DNA of 64,000 nucleotides from Pontixanthobacter sp. CEM42 (lineage in GTDB: Bacteria > Pseudomonadota > Alphaproteobacteria > Sphingomonadales > Sphingomonadaceae), in NCBI RefSeq assembly GCF_017812015.1, contig NZ_JADQTN010000002.1, forward strand, positions 744,001 to 808,000, written 5' to 3'. How positions within the stretch are numbered: the first letter of the stretch is position 1; every line of letters begins with the position of its first letter. Below the pieces are notes generated by a model. The model made no database searches and was not told the origin of the DNA. It worked only from the letters and a program-made list of their open reading frames with translations. Positions 1-8,945 of the stretch are shown in pieces. Both the position numbers and the translations under genes were made by a program.

Positions 1-1
1 A

Positions 2-343
2 TCAGCGGCTGAGCCTGTTCAGCCGGACTCCCAAATCCGCTTTCTCGAACGCTTGCCGCCCAATCTCGGCACCAATCTGATCGCGCTGGAGATGGAAGAC
101 CACTATGTCCGCGCGCATACTGATCTTGGTTCCGATCTGATCCTGCTGCGGATGCGCGATGCGGTGGCCGAGCTGGATGGCATGGACGGCGCGCAAGTGC
201 ATCGCAGCTGGTGGGTGGCCCGCAGTGCGGTTGAGGGATCGCGGCGTGAAGGGCGCAACATTCGGTTACAGCTCAGTGGCGGGTTAGAAGCGCCGGTCTC
301 GCGCGGCGCAGCGCCTGACCTGAAAGAGCAAGGCTGGTTTTAG
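2..343 (+). CDS. LytTR-type DNA-binding regulator, C-terminal part (5' end outside window)
   Basis: The frame is open from base 2 to the TAG at 341-343, so the N-terminal part lies outside the window. The visible 113 residues contain a LytTR DNA-binding core: an ALEMEDHYVRAHT strand, then LILLRMRDAVAEL and VHRSWWVARSAV, which match the usual ExHYxxVxT and QxHRSxWV blocks of this family. LytTR proteins bind DNA through a ten-strand fold and usually regulate transcription. In sphingomonads the N-terminus is often membrane-bound, but that part is not visible here. The 3' end overlaps the convergent membrane gene by 4 bases. Confidence 0.85.
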   Translation, partial: SAAEPVQPDSQIRFLERLPPNLGTNLIALEMEDHYVRAHTDLGSDLILLRMRDAVAELDGMDGAQVHRSWWVARSAVEGSRREGRNIRLQLSGGLEAPVSRGAAPDLKEQGWF

Positions 344-966
344 CGTCCGGTCAATCTGGCGCGCAATTTGAGGCCGCCAATCAACGCCGCGCCCAGTATC
401 ATGAAGAACAGCGTCAGACCGATGATATTCATCACCATCTGTGATGTCGCAAGAGTGTTTCCGTCAATGAATGGGTAGGGATAGAGCCCGTCGATTGCTC
501 CGCGTGCAAGCGCGTAAATGCAATAGATGGTTGGCCAAACTGCCGCGAATATCGCATCGCGCCACCTCACCACCGGAGCGGGAATGAAGGCGAGGAACCA
601 CGCAACACACAACAGGGGCACAGCTGTGTGAACCCCGTGGTCGGCGATGAGACCCCAGCCTTCCTGCGGATTCAAATGCACAAGGAGTGTGTGATACACC
701 AGACCAACACCAGCGATTGCGCTGGCCAGTGCCATCAGCACACGTGGCGCGATTGCGCGGCCAAACCCGATCAGGCCGAACACTATGCCGACCAGCAGGT
801 TCGTGAGGATTGTGAAGAAGCGCAAGAGACCCCAGATCGCCTCGCCAGCTGATTGGCCCTCGGCAACACTCAGACCGATGCGAAGGACGATGCTGGATAG
901 AGCGGTGAAAGCGATCAGCAACGCAGCGATCTTGGCCAAACGGTTGAGTGCAAATGGCAGGCTCAT
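340..966 (-). CDS. Pr6Pr-type six-helix membrane protein
   Basis: 208 residues with about six hydrophobic helices. The pattern LLRFFTILTNLLVG in helix 2, VYHTLL followed by DHGVHTAVPLL, and the YPYPFID loop near the C-terminus are typical of the family named Pr6Pr, a set of small inner-membrane proteins related in layout to FAR-17a/AIG1. No reaction is established for bacterial members, so the function is unknown. The gene is convergent with the LytTR gene and overlaps its stop codon. Confidence 0.75.
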   Translation of the reverse strand: MSLPFALNRLAKIAALLIAFTALSSIVLRIGLSVAEGQSAGEAIWGLLRFFTILTNLLVGIVFGLIGFGRAIAPRVLMALASAIAGVGLVYHTLLVHLNPQEGWGLIADHGVHTAVPLLCVAWFLAFIPAPVVRWRDAIFAAVWPTIYCIYALARGAIDGLYPYPFIDGNTLATSQMVMNIIGLTLFFMILGAALIGGLKLRARLTGR

Positions 967-1014
967 GACGATTGTCTAGAACGTAACTTAAGTGAATTGA
1001 ACCCCGACACAGAA

Positions 1015-1045
1015 AACCCCTCCGAAGCATTGCTCCGGAGGGGTT
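1015..1045 (-). terminator. Rho-independent terminator downstream of katG
   Basis: Perfect 10-bp inverted repeat (AACCCCTCCG at 1015-1024 and CGGAGGGGTT at 1036-1045) with an 11-base loop. Read on the - strand the stem is followed by TTTTCT, so it fits as the katG terminator, 55 bases after its stop codon. Confidence 0.75.
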
Positions 1046-1099
1046 CTTGCGACCCTCGGGGGGTAGAGGGCCGAAGCCCGTTGGTTCTAGAAGCGTCGT

Positions 1100-3280
1100 T
1101 TAGAAACGACCTGCTTCCATAACTTTGGTCCAAGCCGATACGAATGTGTCGACGAACTTCTGCTCGTTTCCGGTTTCGGCAAAGACTTCCGAAATTGCGC
1201 GAAGCTGGGAGTTTGAACCGAAGGCGAGATCGACACGCGTGCCGCGCCATTTCTCAGCGCCCGATGCGCGGTCGCTGCCGACAAACTCTTCGTCCTGGCT
1301 GCCGTCAACCGGAGCCCATTCAGTGCCCATGTCGAGCAGATTGACGAAGAAGTCATTGGTCAGTTGACCAGCGCGGTCGGTGAAGATGCCGTGCGCAGTG
1401 TTGCCGCTATTGGCACCAAGAGCGCGCATACCACCGACCAGAGCTGTCATTTCCGGCATGGACAGGCCGAGCAGATGCGCTTTGTCGACCAGCATTTCTT
1501 CGGTTTTCACCGTCGCCTTGGTTTTCAGATAGTTCCGGAAACCGTCGGCGAATGGCTCCAGCGGATCAAAGCTTTCTGCATCGGTATGCTCGTCAGTCGC
1601 GTCGCCGCGACCGCCGGTTACTGGTACGCTGACGCTGTAACCTGCATCCGAAGCCGCCTTCTCGACCGCTGCGGCACCGGCGAACACGATAGCGTCTGCC
1701 ATTGAGATATCACCGCGCAAACCGTCGATTGTGCTCAGAACCTTATCCAGTTCTGCCGGATCGTTCGCTGCCCAATCCTTCTGCGGGGCGAGGCGTACAC
1801 GTGCGCCATCGGTGCCACCGCGGTGGTCCGAGTTACGGTATGTGCCACCCGATGCCCAGGCTGCTTTAACCAGCTCGCTGACAGTCAGACCGCTACCGAG
1901 AACTGCCGATTTGAAATCAGCGACCGCGCTGTCCGAAGGTGTCGAACCGGCTGGAACAGGGTCCATCCAGATCAGTGTTTCTTCCGGAACTTCAGGGCCG
2001 AGATAGCGCGCCTTCGGACCCATATCGCGGTGACACAGCTTGAACCATGCACGCGCAAAGGCGTCGTCCAGCTGCTCCGGGTTCTCGAGGAAACGCTCGG
2101 AAATCTTCCGGTAATCCGGATCCATTTTGAGCGCCATATCGGCGGTCGTCATCATCGTCGGGACCTTCTTGGAAGGATCGCGAGCGTCCGGCGCCATATC
2201 GGCCTCTTCCGGATTGATTGGCGTCCATTGCTGCGCGCCAGCGGGGCTTTTCACCAGTTCAAAGTCATATTTGAACAGCAGACGGAAATAGTCGTGGCTC
2301 CATGAAGTGGGGTTGTTCGACCACGAACCTTCAATACCCGACGTAGTGATATTGCCGTTGGCGATCTCTTCCTTGTCGTTGAGCCAGCCGAAGCCCTGCA
2401 GGGCAAGCGCTTCGCTCTCTGGTGAACCACCGAATGTGTCGGATGGTGCAGCACCGTGGGCTTTACCAAAGGCGTGACCGCCGGCGGTCAAAGCAACGGT
2501 TTCTTCGTCATTCATCGCCATCCGGCTGAACGTTTCGCGCATATCGCGGGCCGATTGCAGTGGATCAGGATTGCCGCCCGGGCCTTCCGGATTGACGTAG
2601 ATCAGACCCATCTGGATCGCTGCAAGCGGGTTGTCGAGGGCTTTGCCTTCGTCAGGGATGATGCGCGTTTCAACGCCTTCATCGACCCACTTTTCTTCAG
2701 TGCCCCAATAGACTGTTTCCGGCTCGAACACGTCCGCACGTCCGCCGCCGAAGCCGAAGACGGGTCCGCCCATGCTTTCAATCGCGACGTTACCGGCGAG
2801 GATAAACAGGTCAGCCCAGCTGATATTCTTGCCGTATTTCTGTTTGATCGGCCACAGCAGGCGGCGCGCCTTGTCGAGATTGCCATTGTCAGGCCAGCTG
2901 TTGAGCGGAGCAAAGCGTTGCTGGCCGCTGCCGCCGCCGCCACGGCCGTCGCCGGTGCGGTATGTGCCTGCTGCGTGCCATGTCATGCGGATGAAGAATG
3001 GGCCATAGTGACCGTAATCGGCTGGCCACCAAGGCTGGCTATCGGTCATTAGTGCAGTCAGGTCAGCTTTCAACGCATCATAGTCGAGCGTGTTGAATGC
3101 TTCGGCGTAATTGAAATCTTCGCCCAACGGGTCAGCCGATTTGCCGCCTTGACCGAGGATATCGAGCTGAAGCGAATCCGGCCACCAATCCTTATTAGTG
3201 CGTCCGAGCAGGCCGCGCGCGCTGCTTTCGCCGGTAAACGGGCATCCGTTGCCGCTAAGTTCGCCAGTCTTCATATCCAT
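1100..3280 (-). CDS. katG: Catalase-peroxidase KatG
   Basis: 726 residues, the normal length for a bifunctional haem catalase-peroxidase that destroys hydrogen peroxide and has broad peroxidase activity. The distal site RMTWH gives Arg98, Trp101 and His102. Tyr228 (in LIYVNPEG) and Met254 (in FSRMAMN) complete the Trp-Tyr-Met adduct needed for catalase activity. The proximal haem ligand is His269 in the [10 protein letters not shown] motif. Both the N-terminal catalytic and C-terminal haem-free peroxidase-like halves are present. The start ATG at 3280 follows GAGGAT. The 249 bases upstream hold no gene and presumably the promoter; I could not identify a convincing OxyR site there. Confidence 0.97.
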   Translation of the reverse strand: MDMKTGELSGNGCPFTGESSARGLLGRTNKDWWPDSLQLDILGQGGKSADPLGEDFNYAEAFNTLDYDALKADLTALMTDSQPWWPADYGHYGPFFIRMTWHAAGTYRTGDGRGGGGSGQQRFAPLNSWPDNGNLDKARRLLWPIKQKYGKNISWADLFILAGNVAIESMGGPVFGFGGGRADVFEPETVYWGTEEKWVDEGVETRIIPDEGKALDNPLAAIQMGLIYVNPEGPGGNPDPLQSARDMRETFSRMAMNDEETVALTAGGHAFGKAHGAAPSDTFGGSPESEALALQGFGWLNDKEEIANGNITTSGIEGSWSNNPTSWSHDYFRLLFKYDFELVKSPAGAQQWTPINPEEADMAPDARDPSKKVPTMMTTADMALKMDPDYRKISERFLENPEQLDDAFARAWFKLCHRDMGPKARYLGPEVPEETLIWMDPVPAGSTPSDSAVADFKSAVLGSGLTVSELVKAAWASGGTYRNSDHRGGTDGARVRLAPQKDWAANDPAELDKVLSTIDGLRGDISMADAIVFAGAAAVEKAASDAGYSVSVPVTGGRGDATDEHTDAESFDPLEPFADGFRNYLKTKATVKTEEMLVDKAHLLGLSMPEMTALVGGMRALGANSGNTAHGIFTDRAGQLTNDFFVNLLDMGTEWAPVDGSQDEEFVGSDRASGAEKWRGTRVDLAFGSNSQLRAISEVFAETGNEQKFVDTFVSAWTKVMEAGRF

Positions 3281-3529
3281 GGAAATATCCTCTTGGTTCA
3301 GTGTTTCTATGCTGCCTGACTACGCCACATTTTCAATCGAGTGAAGCAATTAACTCCCATCACCCTTATCGGAAAAAGCGATCAATAGATCTGCGTCAGA
3401 ATTTCTACTCTTTACAGGCTACCAATGGGGCAGGGCGGTGTTGGTTCCGCCTATCTGGCGCTATATTTGCCTATCTTGGCATAGCTATGCCTCTTGCCGC
3501 CTGCATCGCTGCGATCTAAGCGCGATTGC
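3281..3529. other. Divergent intergenic region katG / nitronate monooxygenase-like gene
   Basis: About 250 AT-richer bases between two divergent genes. It must hold the promoters of both, but I see no coding frame with a ribosome site and no clear repeat. Confidence 0.5.
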
Positions 3530-4540
3530 ATGAGTAATTTTGCAAAAACCAGTGCGCTGATGCAGCGCGGAACCGACTTCCTTGGCAGCGAATATGCGAT
3601 CCTGTGCGGCGCGATGAGCTGGGTGAGCGAGCGCGGTCTCGTTTCGGCCATTTCGAATGCAGGCGGCTTCGGTGTGATTGCCTGCGGCGCGATGACGCCC
3701 GACCTTCTCGACACCGAAATTGCAGCAACCAAGGCGTTGACCGACAAGCCGTTCGGCGTGAATCTGATTACCATGCACCCGCAACTCTTCGATCTCATCG
3801 AAGTGTGCAGCAAGCATGGCGTAACGCATGTTGTGCTGGCTGGCGGTATTCCGCCCAAAGGCAGCGTCGAGGCAATTAAGGCGTTTGGCGCAAAGGTGAT
3901 TGTGTTCGCCCCGACATTGGCACTTGCGAAGAAACTGCTGCGCAGCGGCGGCGATGCTTTGGTCATCGAAGGGATGGAAGCGGGCGGTCATATCGGCCCT
4001 GTTTCCACATCGGTTCTCGCGCAGGAATTTCTGCCCGAATTGGCCGAGGACCACCTGGTTTTCGTCGCCGGCGGTATCGGACGCGGACAGGCTATTGCGG
4101 GCTATCTCGAAATGGGCGCAGTCGGCGTTCAGCTCGGCACGCGCTTTGCCTGCGCTGCGGAAAGCATCGCGCATGAGAATTTCAAGAAAGCCTTCTTCCG
4201 CGCCAATGCCCGCGATGCGATTACCAGCGTGCAAGTCGACCCGCGCTTGCCGGTTATCCCGGTTCGCGCGCTCAAAAACAAAGGTACTGAGGAATTTACC
4301 GCCAAACAAATCGAAGTCGCAAAGCGGCTCGACAGCGGCGAGATCGAAATGGGCGAGGCGCAATTGCAGATCGAACATTTCTGGGCTGGCGCATTGCGCC
4401 GCGCGGTCATTGATGGCGACGTCGAAAGCGGCTCAATCATGGCCGGCCAATCGGTCGGTATGCTGAAGGCTGAAGAGCCGGTTGCCGACATTATGCAGAA
4501 GCTGATGACTCAAAGCGAAGAAGCGCTCAGCCGCCGGTAA
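3530..4540 (+). CDS. NAD(P)H-dependent flavin oxidoreductase, nitronate monooxygenase / FabK-like
   Basis: 336 residues when started at the ATG at 3530; an in-frame upstream start at 3494 would add 12 residues unlike the family. The protein is a TIM barrel with the [12 protein letters not shown] loop near the N-terminus, the GMEAGGHIG motif that contacts FMN phosphate, and the VAAGGIGRG-like block (here [10 protein letters not shown]) followed by [11 protein letters not shown]. These are the signatures of the nitronate monooxygenase/FabK flavoprotein family. Substrate cannot be told from sequence; oxidation of alkyl nitronates is the best-known activity. It begins a + strand run with purU 1 base downstream. 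Confidence 0.88.
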   Translation: MSNFAKTSALMQRGTDFLGSEYAILCGAMSWVSERGLVSAISNAGGFGVIACGAMTPDLLDTEIAATKALTDKPFGVNLITMHPQLFDLIEVCSKHGVTHVVLAGGIPPKGSVEAIKAFGAKVIVFAPTLALAKKLLRSGGDALVIEGMEAGGHIGPVSTSVLAQEFLPELAEDHLVFVAGGIGRGQAIAGYLEMGAVGVQLGTRFACAAESIAHENFKKAFFRANARDAITSVQVDPRLPVIPVRALKNKGTEEFTAKQIEVAKRLDSGEIEMGEAQLQIEHFWAGALRRAVIDGDVESGSIMAGQSVGMLKAEEPVADIMQKLMTQSEEALSRR

Positions 4541-4541
4541 G

Positions 4542-5396
4542 ATGAGCGACGCATTAGTTCTAACCTTGTCCTGCCCGGATCGTCCGGGGATCACCGCCAA
4601 CGTTACCGGCTTCCTGTTTGAACAGGGTTGCAATGTGCTGGAGGCACAGCAGTTCAACGACCGCGAGAGCGATGCGTTTTTTATGCGCGTCGCGTTTGAT
4701 TCAGCGGGTGCTTCTCCCGAGACTCTGCGTGAGGGATTCGGCGCATTTGCCGCGCGGCAGGATATGGATTGGAAGATCGTCAGCCGCGATCGCCCCCGCC
4801 GAGTGATGCTGATGGTCAGCAAGTTTGACCATTGCCTTGCCAGCCTGCTCTACCGTTCCCGCATCGGCGAGTTGCCGATGGAGGTAGTGGCCATTGTTTC
4901 CAATCATCCAGCAGAAGCGATCAGCCATACTGATCTGTCTGGCCTGCCCTTTCACCACTTGCCGATCACCAAAGACACCAAACCTGAGCAAGAGGCTCAA
5001 GTCCGAGCGATTGCGGATGAGGTTGATGCTGAGCTAGTGGTGCTCGCCCGCTACATGCAGATATTGTCGGATGAACAGGCGGCGTTTTTTGCAGGTCGTT
5101 GTATCAACATCCATCACAGTTTTTTGCCCGGTTTCAAAGGCGCAAAACCCTATCATCAGGCCCACGCGCGCGGGGTCAAGATGATCGGCGCAACCGCGCA
5201 TTATGTGACTACCGATCTTGATGAAGGCCCGATCATTCATCAGGATGTTGAGGCAATTACACACGCCGACAGTCCCAATGATCTGGTCCGCAAAGGCCGC
5301 GATATTGAAAGCCGCGTGCTGGCAGAAGCCGTGCGGCTGCATCTGGAAGAACGGGTATTGCGGAACGGTCCGCGCACAGTAGTTTTCGGAGGCTGA
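4542..5396 (+). CDS. purU: Formyltetrahydrofolate deformylase PurU
   Basis: 284 residues. An N-terminal ACT domain ([15 protein letters not shown], about residues 1-85) precedes a formyltransferase-type domain with [16 protein letters not shown] and [17 protein letters not shown], which provide the Asn-His-Asp catalytic set. PurU hydrolyses 10-formyl-tetrahydrofolate to formate and tetrahydrofolate, balancing one-carbon pools. The ATG lies one base after the preceding stop codon, so the two are probably translated from one message. In many Alphaproteobacteria purU serves demethylation or one-carbon catabolism, which would fit an oxidoreductase-rich operon. Confidence 0.95.
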   Translation: MSDALVLTLSCPDRPGITANVTGFLFEQGCNVLEAQQFNDRESDAFFMRVAFDSAGASPETLREGFGAFAARQDMDWKIVSRDRPRRVMLMVSKFDHCLASLLYRSRIGELPMEVVAIVSNHPAEAISHTDLSGLPFHHLPITKDTKPEQEAQVRAIADEVDAELVVLARYMQILSDEQAAFFAGRCINIHHSFLPGFKGAKPYHQAHARGVKMIGATAHYVTTDLDEGPIIHQDVEAITHADSPNDLVRKGRDIESRVLAEAVRLHLEERVLRNGPRTVVFGG

Positions 5397-5398
5397 TC

Positions 5399-5800
5399 AT
5401 GATTGTCCAGCGGCTTGACCATGTAAATATCATCTGCCGCGATTTGGGCACAACCGCACGCTTCTATGCGGAATTGCTTGATCTCGAAGAGCGCGATGGG
5501 CCTGCGCATATGCAACCCGATCAAGTGCGCTGGATGTATGATGCATCTGGCAACGCCATACTGCATCTCAATTCGGCGGACTTCTCGCGCCGCTATGATC
5601 GCGATGTTACCAATGACGAGACGACCGGCGCAATCCATCACGTTGCATTTCGTTGCAATGATTTCGACGCGATGATTGCACGCCTCGAAGCGCGCGGTGC
5701 TCACTATAAGGTCAATGATCGTTCATCGTCAGGCCTAATGCAGATTTTCACGGCTGATCCGAACAATGTGCTGCTGGAACTTAATTTTTTCGCTGATTGA
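5399..5800 (+). CDS. VOC-family (glyoxalase/dioxygenase fold) metal enzyme
   Basis: 133 residues forming two beta-alpha-beta-beta-beta modules of the vicinal oxygen chelate superfamily. His8 (RLDHVNIICRD), a second His in IHHVAFRC and the Glu of VLLELNFF are in the positions of the metal ligands. The substrate is not deducible. It starts 2 bases after purU and is part of the same + strand run. Confidence 0.85.
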   Translation: MIVQRLDHVNIICRDLGTTARFYAELLDLEERDGPAHMQPDQVRWMYDASGNAILHLNSADFSRRYDRDVTNDETTGAIHHVAFRCNDFDAMIARLEARGAHYKVNDRSSSGLMQIFTADPNNVLLELNFFAD

Positions 5801-5844
5801 ACCAGACTAGCGATTGGTCACAAAAGCTCTTGAGGGAGAGAACT

Positions 5845-6630
5845 ATGGCTGACTTTCCACTGCCTAATGCTTCGCATGATCTGGCTGGGCGCGTTGCACT
5901 GGTCACCGGCGCTTCGTCAGGGCTCGGTGAGCGATTTGCCCGTGTGCTTGCCGCGCAAGGTGCAGCAGTAGCGCTCTGCGCGCGGCGGATTGAACGATTG
6001 GAGGCTCTAGCGGAAGAGATCGAGGAAGCGGGCGGAAACGCTCTGCCGGTCCAGATGGACGCAATGGATGCAGATGCTTTGGTTGCAGCAGTCGATGCGG
6101 CTGAAGCCGAGTTCGGCACGGTCGATATTCTGGTCAACAACGCCGGCATTCCCGATGCCAAGCGGGCGCATAAGATGCCGGTCGATCTGGTTGACCGGGT
6201 GCTTGGCATCAATGTCCGCGCACCATGGCTTCTCTCGACCGAAGTCGCAAAGAGACTGATCGACGCAAAGAAGCCCGGCAATATCGTGAATATCAGTTCG
6301 ACCGCGCATTACCGTTACGATGGTGGCGGCGCGGCGCTTTACGCGGTGTCAAAGACAGCAATTGCGCGGATGACCGAAACGCTCAGCACTGAATGGGCCT
6401 TCGCCAATATCAATGTGAATGCGATTGCACCGGGTATGTTCGTCAGCGAAATGACCGACGGAATGTTCGAACGGATCGGCGATCCACGTGAATGGGTGGC
6501 GCGCAAACGAGTGCCAGTGCCGGCACAACTCGATTCAACGCTGCTCTATCTGTGTGGACCGTCCAGCGAATGCGTGACTGGCGCTGTGATCAAAGTCGAT
6601 GACGGACAAAGCGCGCGAATGAAGATGTAG
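5845..6630 (+). CDS. Short-chain dehydrogenase/reductase (SDR)
   Basis: 261 residues from the ATG at 5845, which has GGGAG 6 bases upstream; a longer reading from 5797 would overlap the previous gene and lacks such a site. The Rossmann motif TGASSGLG near residue 20, the NNAG motif, the catalytic Ser of NISSTAHY and the YAVSK active site are present, so it is an intact classical SDR. Cofactor and substrate are not determined. Confidence 0.92.
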   Translation: MADFPLPNASHDLAGRVALVTGASSGLGERFARVLAAQGAAVALCARRIERLEALAEEIEEAGGNALPVQMDAMDADALVAAVDAAEAEFGTVDILVNNAGIPDAKRAHKMPVDLVDRVLGINVRAPWLLSTEVAKRLIDAKKPGNIVNISSTAHYRYDGGGAALYAVSKTAIARMTETLSTEWAFANINVNAIAPGMFVSEMTDGMFERIGDPREWVARKRVPVPAQLDSTLLYLCGPSSECVTGAVIKVDDGQSARMKM

Positions 6631-6693
6631 CAGGGGCACTGGTGTTACCCTCTTTCTCTCAGTAGCCTGCACTTCAGAGACACAGGAGAAATC

Positions 6694-7089
6694 ATGGACA
6701 AGAAAGCACACAATCCGACACCTTGGTTACAAGGGTTTGGCCTCAATCATGCGGTGGAGGTTTCGGGCCACTCGCGTACCGTATATCTGTCAGGACAGAC
6801 GGCCTCAGCGGCGGACGGGTCTGCGCTGCACCCAGGCGATATCGTGGCCCAGTACAAGACCGCTTGGCAGTGTCTGAAAGATGCCCTTGAGACTGCGGAG
6901 ATGACTCCAGCCAACCTTGTACGGATGAACTTCTACACCACTGACGTTGATGCTTTTATGGCGGCGGCAGAAGAGATCATGCCGATTCATATGGAAGAAG
7001 GCGCAGAGATTGTCGCAACCCTGCTCGGCGTGTCGAAGCTGTATGATCCAGCGACCATGATCGAGATTGAGGCGACTGCGGTTGGCTGA
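6694..7089 (+). CDS. RidA/YjgF-family protein
   Basis: 131 residues with the trimeric RidA fold signature (VYLSGQTA, NLVRMNFYTTDVDAF and the C-terminal MIEIEATAV). Archetypal RidA hydrolyses reactive 2-aminoacrylate and other enamines or imines. In this protein I do not see the arginine that RidA uses to bind the carboxylate (the region reads EEGAEIVATLLGV), so it more likely belongs to a non-deaminase Rid subgroup. A good ribosome site (AGGAG) precedes the ATG. It closes the + strand run before a strong terminator. Confidence 0.87.
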   Translation: MDKKAHNPTPWLQGFGLNHAVEVSGHSRTVYLSGQTASAADGSALHPGDIVAQYKTAWQCLKDALETAEMTPANLVRMNFYTTDVDAFMAAAEEIMPIHMEEGAEIVATLLGVSKLYDPATMIEIEATAVG

Positions 7090-7125
7090 AAATGGCCCTT
7101 ATTACTCCTCAGAATAGGCCCAACA

Positions 7126-7160
7126 AAAAGGGGGCGCGTTAGCAAAACGCGCCCCCTTTT
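7126..7160. terminator. Strong bidirectional terminator
   Basis: Perfect 15-bp inverted repeat (7126-7140 and 7146-7160) with a 5-base loop, a GC-rich stem GGGGGCGCG and A/T tracts on both sides. It lies between the convergent RidA-like and aldehyde dehydrogenase genes and can serve both. Confidence 0.93.
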
Positions 7161-7184
7161 GATTTTTTGAACGAAAACGGGTTC

Positions 7185-8609
7185 TTAGACCGCTGCGTCT
7201 TTCTTCACTGTAATGACCTGCGGATAGGTGAATTCCTGCAGGCCTTCCTTGCCATATTCCGCGCCGAAGCCTGATTGCTTGTGGCCGCCGAACGGGGCGA
7301 AGGGGCTGAGGTGGAGGAATTCGTTGATCCACACAGTGCCGGTTTCCAGCTGCTCTGCCATCTCCACGCCTTTGTCGGTGTCTTTGGTCCAGATCGCTCC
7401 GGCCAGGCCGTATTCGGAATTGTTGGCGCGCTCGATAGCTTCTTCCTCGCTGCTGAATTTCATCAACGGCATGACAGGGCCGAATTGCTCTTCGGCCACA
7501 ATCCGCGCGTCCTCGGGTGGATTGTCCATGATCGTGATCGGCACGTAATAGCCAGTGCCTGACGGATCGACATCGCCGCCGCTCAGGAATTTATAGCCGT
7601 TGTCTTTGGCGTCCTGAATCAACTCGCACACGCGGTCGAATTGCTTCTTGTTCTGGATCGGGCCGACGCCGGTGCCCTGCTGCGAACCGTCACCGACAGT
7701 CACACCTTCGGCAACCTTGGCGATTGCGGCAGATAGCTCGTCATAGATGTCTTCATGGATATAGATGCGTTTTGCCGCGACGCAGATCTGGCCGGCATTG
7801 CTGAAGCTGGACCAGAACAATTGCTCGGCAACTTTCTCGACATCGGCATCGGGCAGAACGATCGAGGCGTCATTGCCGCCGAGTTCCAGCGTAATGCGCT
7901 TCAAGTCTTTTGAGGCGCCTTCCATGATCTTTTTGCCGGTCGCGGTGGAGCCGGTGAAAGTGATCTTGTCGATGTCCTCATGCTCGGTGATCAGCGGGCC
8001 GAGCGAGTCTTCGCCGGTGATGATGTTGACCACACCAGCGGGGGCAATGTCCTTGATCAGCTCGGCAATGCGGAGTGTTGCGAGCGGCGTGAAAGGCGAA
8101 GGCTTTAGCACGATAGTACAACCGCTGAGCATCGCGGGCGCGATTTTCTGCATCGCCATCATCACCGGGAAATTCCACGGCACGATCCCGCCAACCACAC
8201 CGACCGGTACGCGGCGGGTGCGGCTAAGGCGCTGATCGCTATCCTCGTTGATTTCGTCATCGAGATTGAGCGTGGATTGCGCGGCCATCATGCCAGCAGC
8301 GCCGTAAATCTCGCCCTTGGCTTGATCATGCGGCTTGCCTTGCTCGCTGGTCAGCAGGCGGAACAACTCGTCCGCGTTTTCCTTGATCGCGCCAGACATC
8401 GCTTGGATTACTGCGCGGCGATCTTCAATCGGAGTCTTCGACCAGGTCTTGAAGGCTTTGCGCGCAGCAGCCACCGCGCGGTCAAGTTCGTCCTTGCCGC
8501 ATGACGGGACGAGACCAATCACTTCCTCATTGGCAGGGTTGAGAACCTCCATTGTGGTGCCGGTTCCGACCAGCTCGCCGTCGATCAGATTGTGATAGCT
8601 CTTCGTCAT
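7185..8609 (-). CDS. NAD(P)-dependent aldehyde dehydrogenase
   Basis: 474 residues from the ATG at 8609, preceded by GGAGAG; a longer frame to 8717 lacks this. Signature parts are the cofactor loop FTGSTATGKKI, the general-base Glu of LELGGND and the nucleophilic Cys of GQICVAAKR, all intact. The family oxidises aldehydes to acids; the close homologues' substrates are diverse, so none is named. It is alone on the - strand between a terminator and a divergent amine oxidase. Confidence 0.95.
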   Translation of the reverse strand: MTKSYHNLIDGELVGTGTTMEVLNPANEEVIGLVPSCGKDELDRAVAAARKAFKTWSKTPIEDRRAVIQAMSGAIKENADELFRLLTSEQGKPHDQAKGEIYGAAGMMAAQSTLNLDDEINEDSDQRLSRTRRVPVGVVGGIVPWNFPVMMAMQKIAPAMLSGCTIVLKPSPFTPLATLRIAELIKDIAPAGVVNIITGEDSLGPLITEHEDIDKITFTGSTATGKKIMEGASKDLKRITLELGGNDASIVLPDADVEKVAEQLFWSSFSNAGQICVAAKRIYIHEDIYDELSAAIAKVAEGVTVGDGSQQGTGVGPIQNKKQFDRVCELIQDAKDNGYKFLSGGDVDPSGTGYYVPITIMDNPPEDARIVAEEQFGPVMPLMKFSSEEEAIERANNSEYGLAGAIWTKDTDKGVEMAEQLETGTVWINEFLHLSPFAPFGGHKQSGFGAEYGKEGLQEFTYPQVITVKKDAAV

Positions 8610-8945
8610 AAATCTCTCCAAATTTTTCTCTGCCCTCATGCAACGCATGAAGTCCCGATTCGTTGCTTGCTGCAACTTAACATGGGGATAGCTGATGCCC
8701 AATCGGGAATATGACACGCGAGACGAACGCCGAATTCGAGATGCTTACTTGTCTGATATAAATAAGAAACCGCAAGATCAGCAGAGGGTAAATTACCGTT
8801 AAGGTTAAGATTGACGGTTTTATACTATTTCACAGGTTGCTATCAATGTTATTCAATAAATACGGATAAATCTTCGGTGTCGAACAAGCGGTGAGCCGTG
8901 CAGATCGTAATCGCGACTGCGCTTCATAATGTGCGGGAGTACGAA
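8610..8945. other. Divergent intergenic region without a gene
   Basis: 336 bases, AT-rich in the middle (8750-8880), between the divergent aldehyde dehydrogenase and amine oxidase genes. It contains a loose inverted pair (ACCGT / ACGGT around 8796-8819) but no supported gene. It presumably carries both promoters. Confidence 0.5.

Noticed and set aside
2456-3052. 198-residue open frame on the + strand inside katG
   Set aside because: It is antisense to a fully conserved katG; its residues follow the complement of katG codons.
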